From: an uncultured Parabacteroides sp.
GTDB taxonomy: Bacteria > Bacteroidota > Bacteroidia > Bacteroidales > Tannerellaceae
Assembly: GCA_900541965.1 (NCBI GenBank)
Contig: UQLN01000022.1
Span: forward strand, 4,300 to 68,299
Direction of reading: 5' to 3'
Length of the DNA stretch: 64,000 nucleotides
Numbering within the stretch: the first letter of the stretch is position 1; each line of letters starts with the position of its first letter. Below, in pieces: positions 8,339-17,488 of this stretch. A model generated the notes under the pieces. That model was not told the origin of the DNA. It saw only the letters and a program-made list of their open reading frames with translations, and made no database searches. The position numbers were made by a program, and so were the translations under genes.

Positions 8339-9838
8339 TTATAGCTTTTCCGGTATCACTATTTTAAAACAAGTCCCCACTCCCTTTTTTGATTCTATAT
8401 GGATCATTCCATTAAAAGACTCCACAATAGTCCGGCAAATAGCAAGTCCCAAACCGGCTCCCTGTGAAAAATGGTCTATCTTATAAAAGCGGTCAAATAC
8501 ATGTTTCTGATCTTCTTCCGAAATCCCCTTGCCTGTGTCTTTTACAAAAAGTGTTATACACCCCGGTGTTTCAGATGAATAACCGAACATGATATATCCC
8601 CTAGTTGTAAATTTAACCGCATTATTTATGAGGTTATTAACCACTTGCTTCAAACGGACAGGGTCTATAAAAATTATCTTATCCTTTTCGGCTACTTCCA
8701 ACTTAAGTTCAACACCTGACGGCATATTCAATTGTTGAGAAACATAAATCTCATCCAATAATTTATTTAAAGATTGCTCGGAATAACGGAACTCCATTGT
8801 CCCTGCTTCGATTTTGGATATATCCAAAATGTCACTTATCAGACTTAAAAGAAGTTCGCAATTTTTATTGATAATATCTACAAATTCAACAATTTCACTC
8901 TTTTCCAAGCCTTCAATATCGCGTAGTAACATGGAGAAACCGACAATCGAATTCAGCGGAGTACGTATCTCATGGCTCATATTAGCAAGAAACGCACTCT
9001 TTTGAGCATCATTCCGTTTAGCTATAGCTACTTCCTCTTCTTTATCCTTCATTTTCTGGATACTCATAACGATACCGATAATCCGGTAAGGAAGTCCGGA
9101 TACCTCCTGTGCCAGATAAGTGGAACGTCCTTCCATCCACTCGTAGGTACCATCCCCACGACGAAGTCGAAAAGAAACCGGAGCCGTATATAAGTCGCCT
9201 CCCATCTGATCGGATAAAGCGGAAAACAAAGATTCACGGTCATCAGGAAATACCAAATCGACAAACTCTTCTGCTGTCAATTCATTATGATGGTCGTTAG
9301 GGAGTTTCAAATAGGTAAAATATTCAGGAGTCATAACATAAACAGAACGCTCCATATCATAGAACCAAGGGAATATTTTTGTAGAGTTAAGTGTCATATT
9401 TAAAAAATAAGACTGCATCCGTTCCTCTTTTATATTGAGGAATAAAATAACAATTTTCTTTAGGCTGCCCTGATCAAACAGCCCCGTTATTTTACAGATA
9501 GCAGGAAAACGGCTTCCATTTTTCAGGCAATGTATAAATAAGTCATTCTGATATTGTATAAAACCGGCTTTATCTTTCAGGGAAGCCAAAACCTCCGGAA
9601 AACAATCATACTCTTTATACTTAAGAATAAAGAATGAGCTATAATGCATGCCTACAACCTTGGCATCCGATATGTAAAGTTCCTCTTGCGCCTGAGGATT
9701 AATAAAATCTATCGAACCGTCTGCCTTTAGGACAATCACACAATCCCTTAATGTACATGACCGTAAATTTTCCAAATCCGTTTCTGTCATTGAAACTGAA
9801 TGAACTCCAGCTATTTCATCCGTATTTATATCTTCCAT
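8339..9838 (-). CDS. PAS-domain sensor histidine kinase, soluble
   Basis: 499-aa kinase without membrane segments. Two PAS/PAC regions (about residues 25-140 and 150-262, the second with YEWMEGRSTYL) precede a HisKA domain with phosphoacceptor His289 in FLANMSHEIRTPLN. A HATPase_c domain follows, with the N-box VNNLINNAVKFT and G-boxes VKDTGKGI and GAGLGLAIC. No response-regulator receiver is encoded next to it; the two flanking regulators are AraC proteins without a receiver domain. The input is probably cytoplasmic, such as redox state or a small molecule. Confidence 0.9.
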   Translation of the reverse strand: MEDINTDEIAGVHSVSMTETDLENLRSCTLRDCVIVLKADGSIDFINPQAQEELYISDAKVVGMHYSSFFILKYKEYDCFPEVLASLKDKAGFIQYQNDLFIHCLKNGSRFPAICKITGLFDQGSLKKIVILFLNIKEERMQSYFLNMTLNSTKIFPWFYDMERSVYVMTPEYFTYLKLPNDHHNELTAEEFVDLVFPDDRESLFSALSDQMGGDLYTAPVSFRLRRGDGTYEWMEGRSTYLAQEVSGLPYRIIGIVMSIQKMKDKEEEVAIAKRNDAQKSAFLANMSHEIRTPLNSIVGFSMLLRDIEGLEKSEIVEFVDIINKNCELLLSLISDILDISKIEAGTMEFRYSEQSLNKLLDEIYVSQQLNMPSGVELKLEVAEKDKIIFIDPVRLKQVVNNLINNAVKFTTRGYIMFGYSSETPGCITLFVKDTGKGISEEDQKHVFDRFYKIDHFSQGAGLGLAICRTIVESFNGMIHIESKKGVGTCFKIVIPEKL

Positions 9839-9862
9839 AACCCTATATAAATTTGTTTACCT

Positions 9863-10711
9863 TTACTTTGTATTTCGATATTCCAAAGGAGACATACCTA
9901 CATACCGCCTAAAATATTTATCAAAAAAGGATACATTATGGTAACCCAGATTTATTGCAATCTCTTTTATTGATGATGTGGTCGACCTCAACTGTACTTT
10001 CGCGTCGGATATAATAACAGTAGCAATAATGTCCCGAGGCGTCATTCCCGTCACCTTTTTAATCACAAAACAAAAATGAGGAAAAGAGATACGGAGTTGT
10101 GCAGTATAAAAAGAAACCTTATGCTCATGCGTATAATTCATCCAGACAAGTTGTATAAATTCATGTACAATCTCTTTTTCCCGATTCATCACAGGCTCCT
10201 TCCAGGTACTATACTTTTTATACATATTAATAACCCCTTTATACAATATATCCTGTACAGAACACATGCAATCCTCAAACAAGATAGAACCCGGTTCGCT
10301 CTGAGTCTTGGCAAGCAACTGAAAAAACATTCTGTACACTTCTATTATATCGTCCGATAAATGTATAACCGGATTCCTTGTAAGATTAAGTATGAGGCTC
10401 GATATTGTTTTAATATAATTGGTTCCCTCCAAAAAACGGGATGAAAATGCGGCAAAGGAAACTTCTGCATCATCCGAGAGTTCAGATACATAGAAAAAAG
10501 TATTGGGTAATAAAGTTATAAAATCATTCGGTTGAATCGTGAACAACCCTAAATTGATTTTTATCCGGATAGTGCCTTTTGTACATAGGATAAATCCCCC
10601 TGCCCTCATTTTACAAAGGATAAAACAATATTTAGTTAACTCCTCTTTACCTGCTTTATCCCGTACAACGAAATCCTTTGAAATATCTAGTTTTATAAAG
10701 TCACTATCCAT
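9863..10711 (-). CDS. AraC-family transcriptional regulator
   Basis: 282-aa regulator. The N-terminal half is a cupin-like sensor (IRIKINLGLFTIQPNDFITLLPNTF). The C-terminal AraC HTH pair (VSFYTAQLRISFPHFCFVIKKVTGMTPRDI, then SIKEIAINLGYHNVSFFDKYFRRYVGMSPLEYR) is intact. The gene is 24 bp upstream of the PAS kinase on the same strand, suggesting a regulator-kinase-regulator transcription unit. Targets are unknown. Confidence 0.88.
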   Translation of the reverse strand: MDSDFIKLDISKDFVVRDKAGKEELTKYCFILCKMRAGGFILCTKGTIRIKINLGLFTIQPNDFITLLPNTFFYVSELSDDAEVSFAAFSSRFLEGTNYIKTISSLILNLTRNPVIHLSDDIIEVYRMFFQLLAKTQSEPGSILFEDCMCSVQDILYKGVINMYKKYSTWKEPVMNREKEIVHEFIQLVWMNYTHEHKVSFYTAQLRISFPHFCFVIKKVTGMTPRDIIATVIISDAKVQLRSTTSSIKEIAINLGYHNVSFFDKYFRRYVGMSPLEYRNTK

Positions 10712-10787
10712 AATTATATAAGTTGAAGTAAAGATACTCCAAAGGGATATACGATACGGATAGTATGAATAACGGAATATCTTTTCT

Positions 10788-10818
10788 TAAAAACAGAGAT
10801 GGCTCTTTTTGAACCATC
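10788..10818 (-). terminator. Rho-independent terminator of the yhiM-like gene
   Basis: On the minus strand GATGGTTC, loop AAAAA, GAGCCATC forms an 8-bp stem with one G-U pair (10798-10818), followed by TCTGTTTTT. It lies 66 bp beyond the stop of the yhiM-like gene. Confidence 0.62.
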
Positions 10819-10883
10819 CCATTCATAAAAATCTTAGCTTGATAGCTATCGGATTCATTATTTATTAGATGCCGGCACAGCCT

Positions 10884-11933
10884 CTATTTGGAAGAGGTAC
10901 CGCTTTCCAAAATACTGACAATAGAGAATAATGTAAAACAAATTCCTCCTAATCCGGCTAAAACCCGTGCCGGTACAAAACTATATCCATGCAATGTGCC
11001 CATTTCAAAAATGAATGCCGACAAGAAAAGGCAAGTCAATGCAGTAAAGACCGGTATCAGTGGTATACGGTTTGCCAACTTGAATTCATGTCTCCATATT
11101 TTTGAAAGCAATATGACCTTACTGGAAATACTCAAACAGACCAGGCCTAATCCAATCATGATGTAACCGGTAGAACCGATAGAGGGGTCGAGGCTTCCTG
11201 CAGCCAAGATTATTCCCCAAATAATGCAGAGAGAACCCATGATTAAGACCAGTACCGGCCACAATGTCCGCTCTGAAGAAGAGTACAGGTTTTGTATCTG
11301 CCGGACAATCGTAACAACCAAAGCGATAAGACTCGTACAAATACAAGCCAGACCTACCATCACATGACCCGCCACAAAATACATCGGATGCACATTACCT
11401 TTCGATAAAAGAACAAAAGCCCATATCCAGGCAATTAAAGAAAAAGTAATTGCCAGCCCCATCAATAGCGCACCCTGTTCTTTACTGAAGGCCCCGGATG
11501 GCACCACATGATCACTTTTTTTCGAGTTGACAGTAATCATTGTGAAACGGGTAGATGAAGTCGCCGTTGTTGCGACACATGCCGTAATTAAACCTACACC
11601 ACATATTACATGCCCTGCAACAAATGAAGCCGTATCCGGAGAACCGTGTATCACCGATATACCTCCTATTACCGTAAGGATTGCAGACAAATAGCCTACT
11701 GCGGGCAGTACATATTTACTAACGGAACCGAATGTACCGATCAGTTGCCTGATAATTGTTGCCGCAGTAGAAAAAAGAGCTATACAAATCATTCCTAAGG
11801 AAAATACTACCGGACCTGCAACCATCCGGTTCGGGTCTGTTCCGTAGGAGGTGACGAACCATCCGTATCCGAAACAAAACAACGCCATAAGCAATGGAAT
11901 TGCCCTAAATAAAACACTAATACCGTAATTCAT
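10884..11933 (-). CDS. yhiM: YhiM-like inner-membrane protein (DUF2776)
   Basis: 349-aa integral membrane protein with about ten hydrophobic helices in a repeated pattern of FVAGHV-type motifs (MVAGPVVFSLGMICIALFSTAATIIRQL; SFVAGHVICGVGLI; YFVAGHVMVGLACIC). This closely follows Escherichia coli YhiM, an inner-membrane protein linked to acid resistance at low pH. The ending RVLAGLGGICFTLFSIVSILE matches too. It stands alone, divergent from a small unknown gene. The molecular activity of the family is not established; here the call rests on remembered sequence similarity. Confidence 0.83.
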   Translation of the reverse strand: MNYGISVLFRAIPLLMALFCFGYGWFVTSYGTDPNRMVAGPVVFSLGMICIALFSTAATIIRQLIGTFGSVSKYVLPAVGYLSAILTVIGGISVIHGSPDTASFVAGHVICGVGLITACVATTATSSTRFTMITVNSKKSDHVVPSGAFSKEQGALLMGLAITFSLIAWIWAFVLLSKGNVHPMYFVAGHVMVGLACICTSLIALVVTIVRQIQNLYSSSERTLWPVLVLIMGSLCIIWGIILAAGSLDPSIGSTGYIMIGLGLVCLSISSKVILLSKIWRHEFKLANRIPLIPVFTALTCLFLSAFIFEMGTLHGYSFVPARVLAGLGGICFTLFSIVSILESGTSSK

Positions 11934-12121
11934 AAGTTTTTTGTTTAGATGTCCTATGAAACAGGGTTATATAATATATTGTTTATTTGCATAGAATGCC
12001 GTTTGTTCTTTTTAGCATGCATAAACATAGCATCACGGAGATTAAATAATGGTTGTTTTTTTTAACCTAAAAACTTCCAACAGAAACTTTTTTATTCAGT
12101 AACTATTCATACCTTCGTCAC

Positions 12122-12523
12122 GTGATTAGAAAGATTTTATTCATAGTATCGTTGTGCTTCTTGTTTTTCTTGAATCAGAAAAGTAAAACTATTGAAGAAT
12201 CCCATATTTTCTCCCAACAGGAAATGATGGTAACAAACCATCTCCAACAGGAACCGAAGCAGGATACGTTAACGAATGAAGAATTTTCTTCCTCACAAAG
12301 CGCTGCTATTTTCACAAATTGCCGCCAACTCCAAACACAAGGCAGAGGCAGCGAGAGATTAATCAAAGAAACAGTAAAACAATTAACCCTATTCTATCAG
12401 AAAGGACAGGAAATACTGAATAAGACCTCAGAAATATTATCGATAAACCGCTCTTATGAATGTTCTTCACTTCGTATTCGTTCCGGACACTGGATATACG
12501 TTATACGAAAGATTGTTATTTAG
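12122..12523 (+). CDS. Small secreted or membrane-anchored protein, function unknown
   Basis: 133 aa beginning with GTG, then a hydrophobic N-terminal segment (residues 5-17, ILFIVSLCFLFFL) that could be a signal peptide or anchor. The rest is Gln/Ser/Thr-rich and helical, with two cysteines near the end, and no known domain. TACCTTCG at 12112-12119 is one mismatch from the -7 box and would place transcription start at or just after the GTG, so either the mRNA is nearly leaderless or the promoter is elsewhere. Coding status is moderately supported by the signal-like start only. Confidence 0.42.
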   Translation: MIRKILFIVSLCFLFFLNQKSKTIEESHIFSQQEMMVTNHLQQEPKQDTLTNEEFSSSQSAAIFTNCRQLQTQGRGSERLIKETVKQLTLFYQKGQEILNKTSEILSINRSYECSSLRIRSGHWIYVIRKIVI

Positions 12524-12663
12524 CAATTCTTATCCCATTTTACTTTAGACCTCTTTATTTAAAAAACTGAGATTGTCAGCCTAACCCGGTTGTATTCAAA
12601 ACATTTATATAGTTGTGTTTTGTTACATATTATATTATCAGACAAATTTAAAATCATAAAATT

Positions 12664-13104
12664 ATGTTAAGTCTACTTCTTTCTACATTGGAAATGATGG
12701 GGCTAACCTTCGCTATTGGCTTTTTTGTAGCCGGCGTGATTAAAATTATTGCAATCAGCGCAGATTCAATGGATTATTATCACTCCCATAACGAAGAAAT
12801 GGCCCAAATTTCCAAAATAAACAAACTACGCGCAAAAATCGGAGAATTATTAGGATTTAACGACGTGGAAGAAAATATTTCCCAGGAAGATGAACGGGAA
12901 GAATTCCGCCGTGGTATTAATACCGACATGTTAAAGAAAAAACAGGGAGGATACTATCATGGAGTTAGCCACGGTTCCTCCCGGCTCAACCTGATGGACT
13001 ACTATTATCCGCGTGATACGCATATGATGTATCTCCACAAGAAAGAACAGTTTTTAAAGAAGAATAAAGAAGATAAAAATAATCCTCCTACAGAAAAGGA
13101 ATAA
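12664..13104 (+). CDS. Small acidic membrane protein paired with OadB (possible OadG-like subunit)
   Basis: 146 aa: one transmembrane helix at residues 5-28 (LLSTLEMMGLTFAIGFFVAGV), then a charged cytoplasmic tail rich in Glu, Lys, His and Tyr. It ends 6 bp before the oadB-like gene, so the two are surely co-transcribed. The position and the single N-terminal helix recall OadG, the small gamma subunit that holds Na+-pumping decarboxylases together, but the tail has no sequence similarity I recognise and is longer than usual. Role in assembly of the OadB-like protein is inferred. Confidence 0.6.
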   Translation: MLSLLLSTLEMMGLTFAIGFFVAGVIKIIAISADSMDYYHSHNEEMAQISKINKLRAKIGELLGFNDVEENISQEDEREEFRRGINTDMLKKKQGGYYHGVSHGSSRLNLMDYYYPRDTHMMYLHKKEQFLKKNKEDKNNPPTEKE

Positions 13105-13110
13105 ATTTAT

Positions 13111-14325
13111 ATGGAAAATATTGATTTTTTTAGTTTGTTCCAAGGTTTTGGAACAATGGTTGCCGGTGGATGGATACTGGCTGTAACCCGTGTCTTTCTC
13201 ATTTGCCTTGGAGGCTTGCTTGTATATTTAGGATGGAAAGGCGTACTCGAACCGATGGTCATGATACCGATGGGATTAGGTATGCTTGCCATAAACTGCG
13301 GAACCCTGATTATGCCGGAAGGTGGATTGGGAAACCTGTTCCTTGATCCGATGCTTGAAGACACGGATGCTTTGATGACGACCATGCAGATAGACTTTCT
13401 GCAACCGGTCTACACACTCACATTCAGTAACGGATTGATTGCCTGTTTTGTTTTTATGGGAATCGGCACTCTGCTGGATGTCGGTTTCCTGCTTCAAAAA
13501 CCTTTTGCCAGTCTTTTCCTTGCCTTATGTGCCGAACTGGGTACATTCCTGACTTTACCTATAGCCAGTGCATTGGGACTGACGCTGAGTGAAAGCGCAT
13601 CTGTTGCCATGGTAGGTGGAGCCGATGGACCGATGGTATTGTTTACTTCCCTGGTTCTGGCAAAACATCTTTTCGTTCCGATTACAGTCGTCGCTTATTT
13701 ATATTTAGGATTAACTTATGGCGGATACCCTTATCTGGTAAAGCTTCTGATACCACAGCGCTTACGTGCAATCAAGATGACATCGACCAAACCGCCTAAG
13801 AACTATGACGCAAAAGTGAAACTGGCATTCTCAGTGATCCTTTGTGGTGTATTATGTTTCCTTTTCCCGGTAGCATCTCCCCTGTTCTTCTCTTTGTTCC
13901 TGGGTGTGGCTGTCCGCGAATCCGGAATGAAACATATTTATGATTTCGTTAGTGGTCCGTTATTATACGGTTCCACATTTATGTTAGGTCTGTTGCTAGG
14001 CGTACTTTGTGATGCCAAACTGTTGCTCGACCCGAAAATCCTGAAATTACTGGTATTAGGTGTTACAGCCTTGTTATTATCCGGTATCGGCGGTATTATG
14101 GGTGGTTACATCATGTATTTCATCAAGCGTGGAAACTATAACCCGGTTATCGGTATCGCTGCGGTAAGCTGTGTGCCGACAACGGCTAAAGTTGCCCAAA
14201 AGCTGGTAAGCAAAGAAAATCCGGACTCCTTTATTTTAGGAGACGCACTGGGCGCTAACATTTCAGGGGTTATCACCTCTGCTATTATTACGGGTATTTA
14301 TATAACTATTATACCTTACCTCTAA
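13111..14325 (+). CDS. OadB/MmdB-type sodium-translocating decarboxylase beta subunit
   Basis: 404-aa polytopic membrane protein of the family that couples decarboxylation of a carboxybiotin subunit to Na+ export. Family hallmarks are visible: FMGIGTLLDVGFLL near residue 120, and ESASVAMVGGADGPMVLFTS with the conserved Asp needed for Na+ transport. AVSCVPTTAKVAQKL comes later. The usual C-terminal motif is present in altered form (GDALGANISGVITSA). No alpha (carboxyltransferase) or biotin-carrier gene is adjacent, so it either works with subunits encoded elsewhere or has another transport role. A strong terminator follows at 14382. Confidence 0.85.
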   Translation: MENIDFFSLFQGFGTMVAGGWILAVTRVFLICLGGLLVYLGWKGVLEPMVMIPMGLGMLAINCGTLIMPEGGLGNLFLDPMLEDTDALMTTMQIDFLQPVYTLTFSNGLIACFVFMGIGTLLDVGFLLQKPFASLFLALCAELGTFLTLPIASALGLTLSESASVAMVGGADGPMVLFTSLVLAKHLFVPITVVAYLYLGLTYGGYPYLVKLLIPQRLRAIKMTSTKPPKNYDAKVKLAFSVILCGVLCFLFPVASPLFFSLFLGVAVRESGMKHIYDFVSGPLLYGSTFMLGLLLGVLCDAKLLLDPKILKLLVLGVTALLLSGIGGIMGGYIMYFIKRGNYNPVIGIAAVSCVPTTAKVAQKLVSKENPDSFILGDALGANISGVITSAIITGIYITIIPYL

Positions 14326-14381
14326 AATACTACTTTTACCTTCCTCCGGAAATCAACCAAAACCATCCGGAGAACTTTTCA

Positions 14382-14425
14382 TTCGAGCCTCGCCGGACTG
14401 TTGTTTGACGAGGCTCGAACTTTTT
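14382..14425 (+). terminator. Rho-independent terminator after oadB
   Basis: Perfect 11-bp stem TTCGAGCCTCG (14382-14392) with CGAGGCTCGAA (14409-14419), then CTTTTT. The rest of the 345-bp gap up to 14671 holds no gene that I can support. Confidence 0.85.
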
Positions 14426-14670
14426 CCAGTCCAGAGCAAATAGCTCTTAACTCGATGCATTTCCATGATAATCTGCCGATAGAGCAAAAAGAAGAAGAAT
14501 GGTAAATGGATTTTACGGGTTTACTGAAAATGAATATGTTAAAATTACATGCCGTAAAGCATATTTGCATTTTACTTTATTTTCCGGAAATAATTTGTTC
14601 CTGTAATTTTTAATACCTAAGTTAGTGCCATTAAAACAAACAAAATATTAACCTTCAAAATAATGAAGCC

Positions 14671-14949
14671 ATGGCAAAGACTATTACATTCAATGAACTT
14701 CGTAGACTGAAAGACAGTCTGCCTGACGGAAGTACCCACCGTATTGCTGATGAATTAGGACTGACTGTTGAAACAGTACGTAATTATTTCGGTGGGTATA
14801 ATTATAAAGATGGAAAAAGTTGTGGGATACATATAGAACCAGGACCAGACGGTGGTTTGGTTGTATTAGACGACACTACTATACTTGACCGTGCTTTACA
14901 GATATTGGCAGAGAAAAATCCTGTATCTGAAGAAGCACAGCAAGCGTAA
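14671..14949 (+). CDS. Small HTH DNA-binding protein
   Basis: 92 aa. The N-terminal half contains a helix-turn-helix-like stretch (STHRIADELGLTVETVRNYFGGYN, residues 21-44), followed by an acidic C-terminal part. Similar short, free-standing proteins occur in Bacteroides and Parabacteroides. Targets are unknown. The gene is flanked by terminators on both sides, so it is monocistronic. Confidence 0.72.
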   Translation: MAKTITFNELRRLKDSLPDGSTHRIADELGLTVETVRNYFGGYNYKDGKSCGIHIEPGPDGGLVVLDDTTILDRALQILAEKNPVSEEAQQA

Positions 14950-14969
14950 AGAAATTCAACATTACAGGA

Positions 14970-15011
14970 AAATCCCATAGCTAAAAAGAAATAGTTGCTG
15001 TGGGATTTTTT
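14970..15011 (+). terminator. Rho-independent terminator after the HTH gene
   Basis: AAATCCCATAGC (14970-14981) pairs with GCTGTGGGATTT (14997-15008), one G-U pair, followed by TTT. Confidence 0.85.
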
Positions 15012-15066
15012 GTTTTAATCAACTTATTTGTATTTCCGATTGTTTCATTAATAAAAACACACGCAT

Positions 15067-16182
15067 ATGGAAGATAAATTAGTAACGTTAGCGATTCACA
15101 CGTTCGAGAAAGCTCAAATTCTCAAAACATTACTTGAAACAGAAGGAATTGAGGTATACATACATAATGTAAACCAAATCCAGCCGGTTGTTTCGGCAGG
15201 AGTACGTGTGCGTATTAAAGAAAGTGATCTGCCTCACGCATTGCGCATCATCGAAGACAGCAAATGGTTCAGTGAGGAAAAAGAAGAAGAGGAAGACAAG
15301 AGCAACCAGGTTAAGAAAGTCCTTATTCCGGTAGACTTTTCCGACTACTCGATCAAAGCATGCGAACTCGGTATCAATCATGCACATAAAATTGGCGCCG
15401 AAGTAATGATTATGCATGCCTATTTCAGTCCCTATTTCCCATCCGCCATTCCAATGGGTGATACCCTGACTTACCAGATTGGTGAAGAAGAAACCGTACA
15501 GAATATATTGAAACGGGTTCATGTGGATATGGAAAATATCTGTACCCATATCAACCGGAAAATGAAATCCGGCGAACTGCCTAAAGTAAAATACAATTAT
15601 GTTCTTCGCGAAGGATTACCCGAAGAAGAAATTATTGCATACAGTAAGGAATACCACCCTACCCTGATAGTCATGGGTACCCGCGGTAAGAGCCAGAAGG
15701 ATATGGACCTGATTGGTAGTGTAACAGGTGAAGTAATTGAAGTAAATAAGGTTCCGATTCTTGCCATTCCCGAAAATGTTCCGTTTGGAGATTTAGGCGA
15801 AGCTAAAAACATTGCATTTGCCACCTCTTTCAACCAGCGTGATTTAGTGGCCTTCGATGAATTTATGGAAATCATCAAACCATACAATTTCCATATTCAT
15901 CTGTTCAATATTTCTACAAGCCGTAATGAATGGAACGAAATCCGCTTAACCGGGGTAAACGAATATTTCAAAAAACAATATCCGGAAGCAAACATTACCC
16001 ATACCGTATTGGCTGATGGCGATCTATTGCTGGCAATCGAGAAGTTTGTAAGAGATAACCAGATTGAAATTATTGCGTTAAGCACCTATCGCAGGAATAT
16101 ATTGGCAAGAATGTTCAACCCGAGCATTGCACGAAAGATGTTATTCCACACCGATACACCGCTATTGGTAATGCATGCCTGA
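15067..16182 (+). CDS. Tandem universal stress protein with DUF2007-like N-terminal domain
   Basis: 371 aa in three parts. Residues 1-75 (LAIHTFEKAQILKTLLETEGI, then AGVRVRIKESDLPHALRII) match the small DUF2007 'signal-transducing' domain. Residues about 88-237 form a USP domain (KKVLIPVDFSDYSIKACE, ending VMGTRGKSQ...GEVIEVNKVPILAIP). Residues 245-371 form a second, more divergent USP domain (NIAFATSFNQRD, ending FHTDTPLLVMH). The first USP retains the GxRG...G nucleotide-binding region; the second does not. It is a cytoplasmic stress-adaptation protein, monocistronic between two terminators. Confidence 0.85.
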   Translation: MEDKLVTLAIHTFEKAQILKTLLETEGIEVYIHNVNQIQPVVSAGVRVRIKESDLPHALRIIEDSKWFSEEKEEEEDKSNQVKKVLIPVDFSDYSIKACELGINHAHKIGAEVMIMHAYFSPYFPSAIPMGDTLTYQIGEEETVQNILKRVHVDMENICTHINRKMKSGELPKVKYNYVLREGLPEEEIIAYSKEYHPTLIVMGTRGKSQKDMDLIGSVTGEVIEVNKVPILAIPENVPFGDLGEAKNIAFATSFNQRDLVAFDEFMEIIKPYNFHIHLFNISTSRNEWNEIRLTGVNEYFKKQYPEANITHTVLADGDLLLAIEKFVRDNQIEIIALSTYRRNILARMFNPSIARKMLFHTDTPLLVMHA

Positions 16183-16225
16183 AAAGGAGAATAGAATAAA
16201 GAATAAGATTTAAATCTTAGTATAA

Positions 16226-16260
16226 AGGGAATTGTCTTTTTTCAGACAGTTCCCTTTTTT
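16226..16260 (+). terminator. Rho-independent terminator after the USP gene
   Basis: GGGAATTGTCT-type arm (from 16226) and AGACAGTTCCC (16244-16254) form a stem with one G-U pair, followed by six T. In the remaining 225 bp before hmuY I see only one weak promoter candidate. Confidence 0.8.
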
Positions 16261-16437
16261 ATTATAAAGCGGAATTTAATTTATTAGACGCGGATTAAGA
16301 AATATAAGGCTACTACAACATAACGGCAAGCCGAAACCTATTCATCTTATTTTTTTTAATTATGATATACCTATTTTAAGGTATTCACGGCTTTATTTTA
16401 CTCAATTATCGGTATTTCAGACATTCTACAAAACCCG

Positions 16438-16445
16438 GAACTTTG
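16438..16445 (+). promoter_or_regulatory. Possible -7 box for the hmu operon
   Basis: GAACTTTG differs from TAnnTTTG by one base and lies 41 bp upstream of the hmuY ATG. No clear Fur-type palindrome was recognised nearby, although iron control would be expected for this operon. Confidence 0.3.
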
Positions 16446-16485
16446 CAACTGAAAAAAATAACTATATTTTAATATCAAACGCAAA

Positions 16486-17475
16486 ATGAAAAAAGTTCTT
16501 TATTTAACAGCTGTTTTATTTACAGGTGCTTTGACACTGGTGTCCTGTGATAAAAATAATAACGAAGGGGAAGGTCCTCTGGAGGAGGATATAAAAACGG
16601 CAACCGTAAATTCCAAAGCCTATGACAAATGGATCTATTTCAAATTTTCAGACGGTTCCACTGTAGAACATGAGATTGAACCGATTAGCGGAACATACAA
16701 TGGAAAGCTTGACTATTCGCTCACACTTCCCTCAGGCGGAACAAATGAAGGTTCCAGCGATAACCAAAAATTAGAAATCAGCCGCATAAATAAGAATACG
16801 GTAAAGATAATCCTGAAAGATTTCAAAAGCGGAAATCAATCAATGGGCAATATTGAAACAGAAGCGACTGTCTCCGTTGAAAAAAGCAAATGGACATTAA
16901 AAGCAGAAAATAAGACAGTAGGCAGCTATACCATTTCCTGTACCGGAACTATTGAAGCCGATTCGAATATCGACTTGCAGATGAGTATTGTGGTAAAAGC
17001 AATGCAGGCTATGGGAATGGGGCCTATCGAAGCGACCTACAAAGGAACGATGGAACAGTCGGCCAACGTAGATGAAAGCACTTTCGACTGGGATATTGCT
17101 TTCCACAGCTATGATAAAAAGACAAACGGCGGTTCCGTATTGGCAACTACAGAAAAAGAAATATCCAACGTAACTACAATCCCGACAGGTGATTATATAC
17201 AAGACATAAAGAGTGACAGCTTAATCGTGGACATGGGCGGCATGATGGACAAGAATATAGGTATCGGATATGCACGCGGTTCCGTCAACGAAGTGCTAAG
17301 CGCAGCAACTTTGCGTGACCTGAGCAATATGCCGCCGCTTTACTCCAAGACAGACCTTGTCTACATCGTTAAAACCAAATCCGGCGAATATGCTAAAATC
17401 AAATTCACCGATTATATGGATGAGGAAGGAAACAAGGGTGTCTTTACGTTCAACTATGTATATCCTGTAAAATAA
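16486..17475 (+). CDS. hmuY: HmuY-family haem-binding lipoprotein with internal extra domain
   Basis: Lipoprotein of 329 aa: signal peptide and lipobox LVS|C21. HmuY-type blocks appear at both ends. They are YDKWIYFKFSDGST (residues 46-59), FDWDIAFHSYDKKTNGG (200-216), and LVYIVKTKSGEYAKIKFTDY through FTFNYVYP (291-327). Between them residues about 62-190 form a beta-rich stretch (NQKLEISRINKNTVKIILKDF ... AMGMGPIEATYKGT) that resembles calycin-like lipoprotein domains, making the protein over 100 residues longer than Porphyromonas gingivalis HmuY. It should capture haem at the cell surface and pass it to HmuR, encoded 13 bp downstream. Confidence 0.8.
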   Translation: MKKVLYLTAVLFTGALTLVSCDKNNNEGEGPLEEDIKTATVNSKAYDKWIYFKFSDGSTVEHEIEPISGTYNGKLDYSLTLPSGGTNEGSSDNQKLEISRINKNTVKIILKDFKSGNQSMGNIETEATVSVEKSKWTLKAENKTVGSYTISCTGTIEADSNIDLQMSIVVKAMQAMGMGPIEATYKGTMEQSANVDESTFDWDIAFHSYDKKTNGGSVLATTEKEISNVTTIPTGDYIQDIKSDSLIVDMGGMMDKNIGIGYARGSVNEVLSAATLRDLSNMPPLYSKTDLVYIVKTKSGEYAKIKFTDYMDEEGNKGVFTFNYVYPVK

Positions 17476-17488
17476 AATTCAATCTTAT

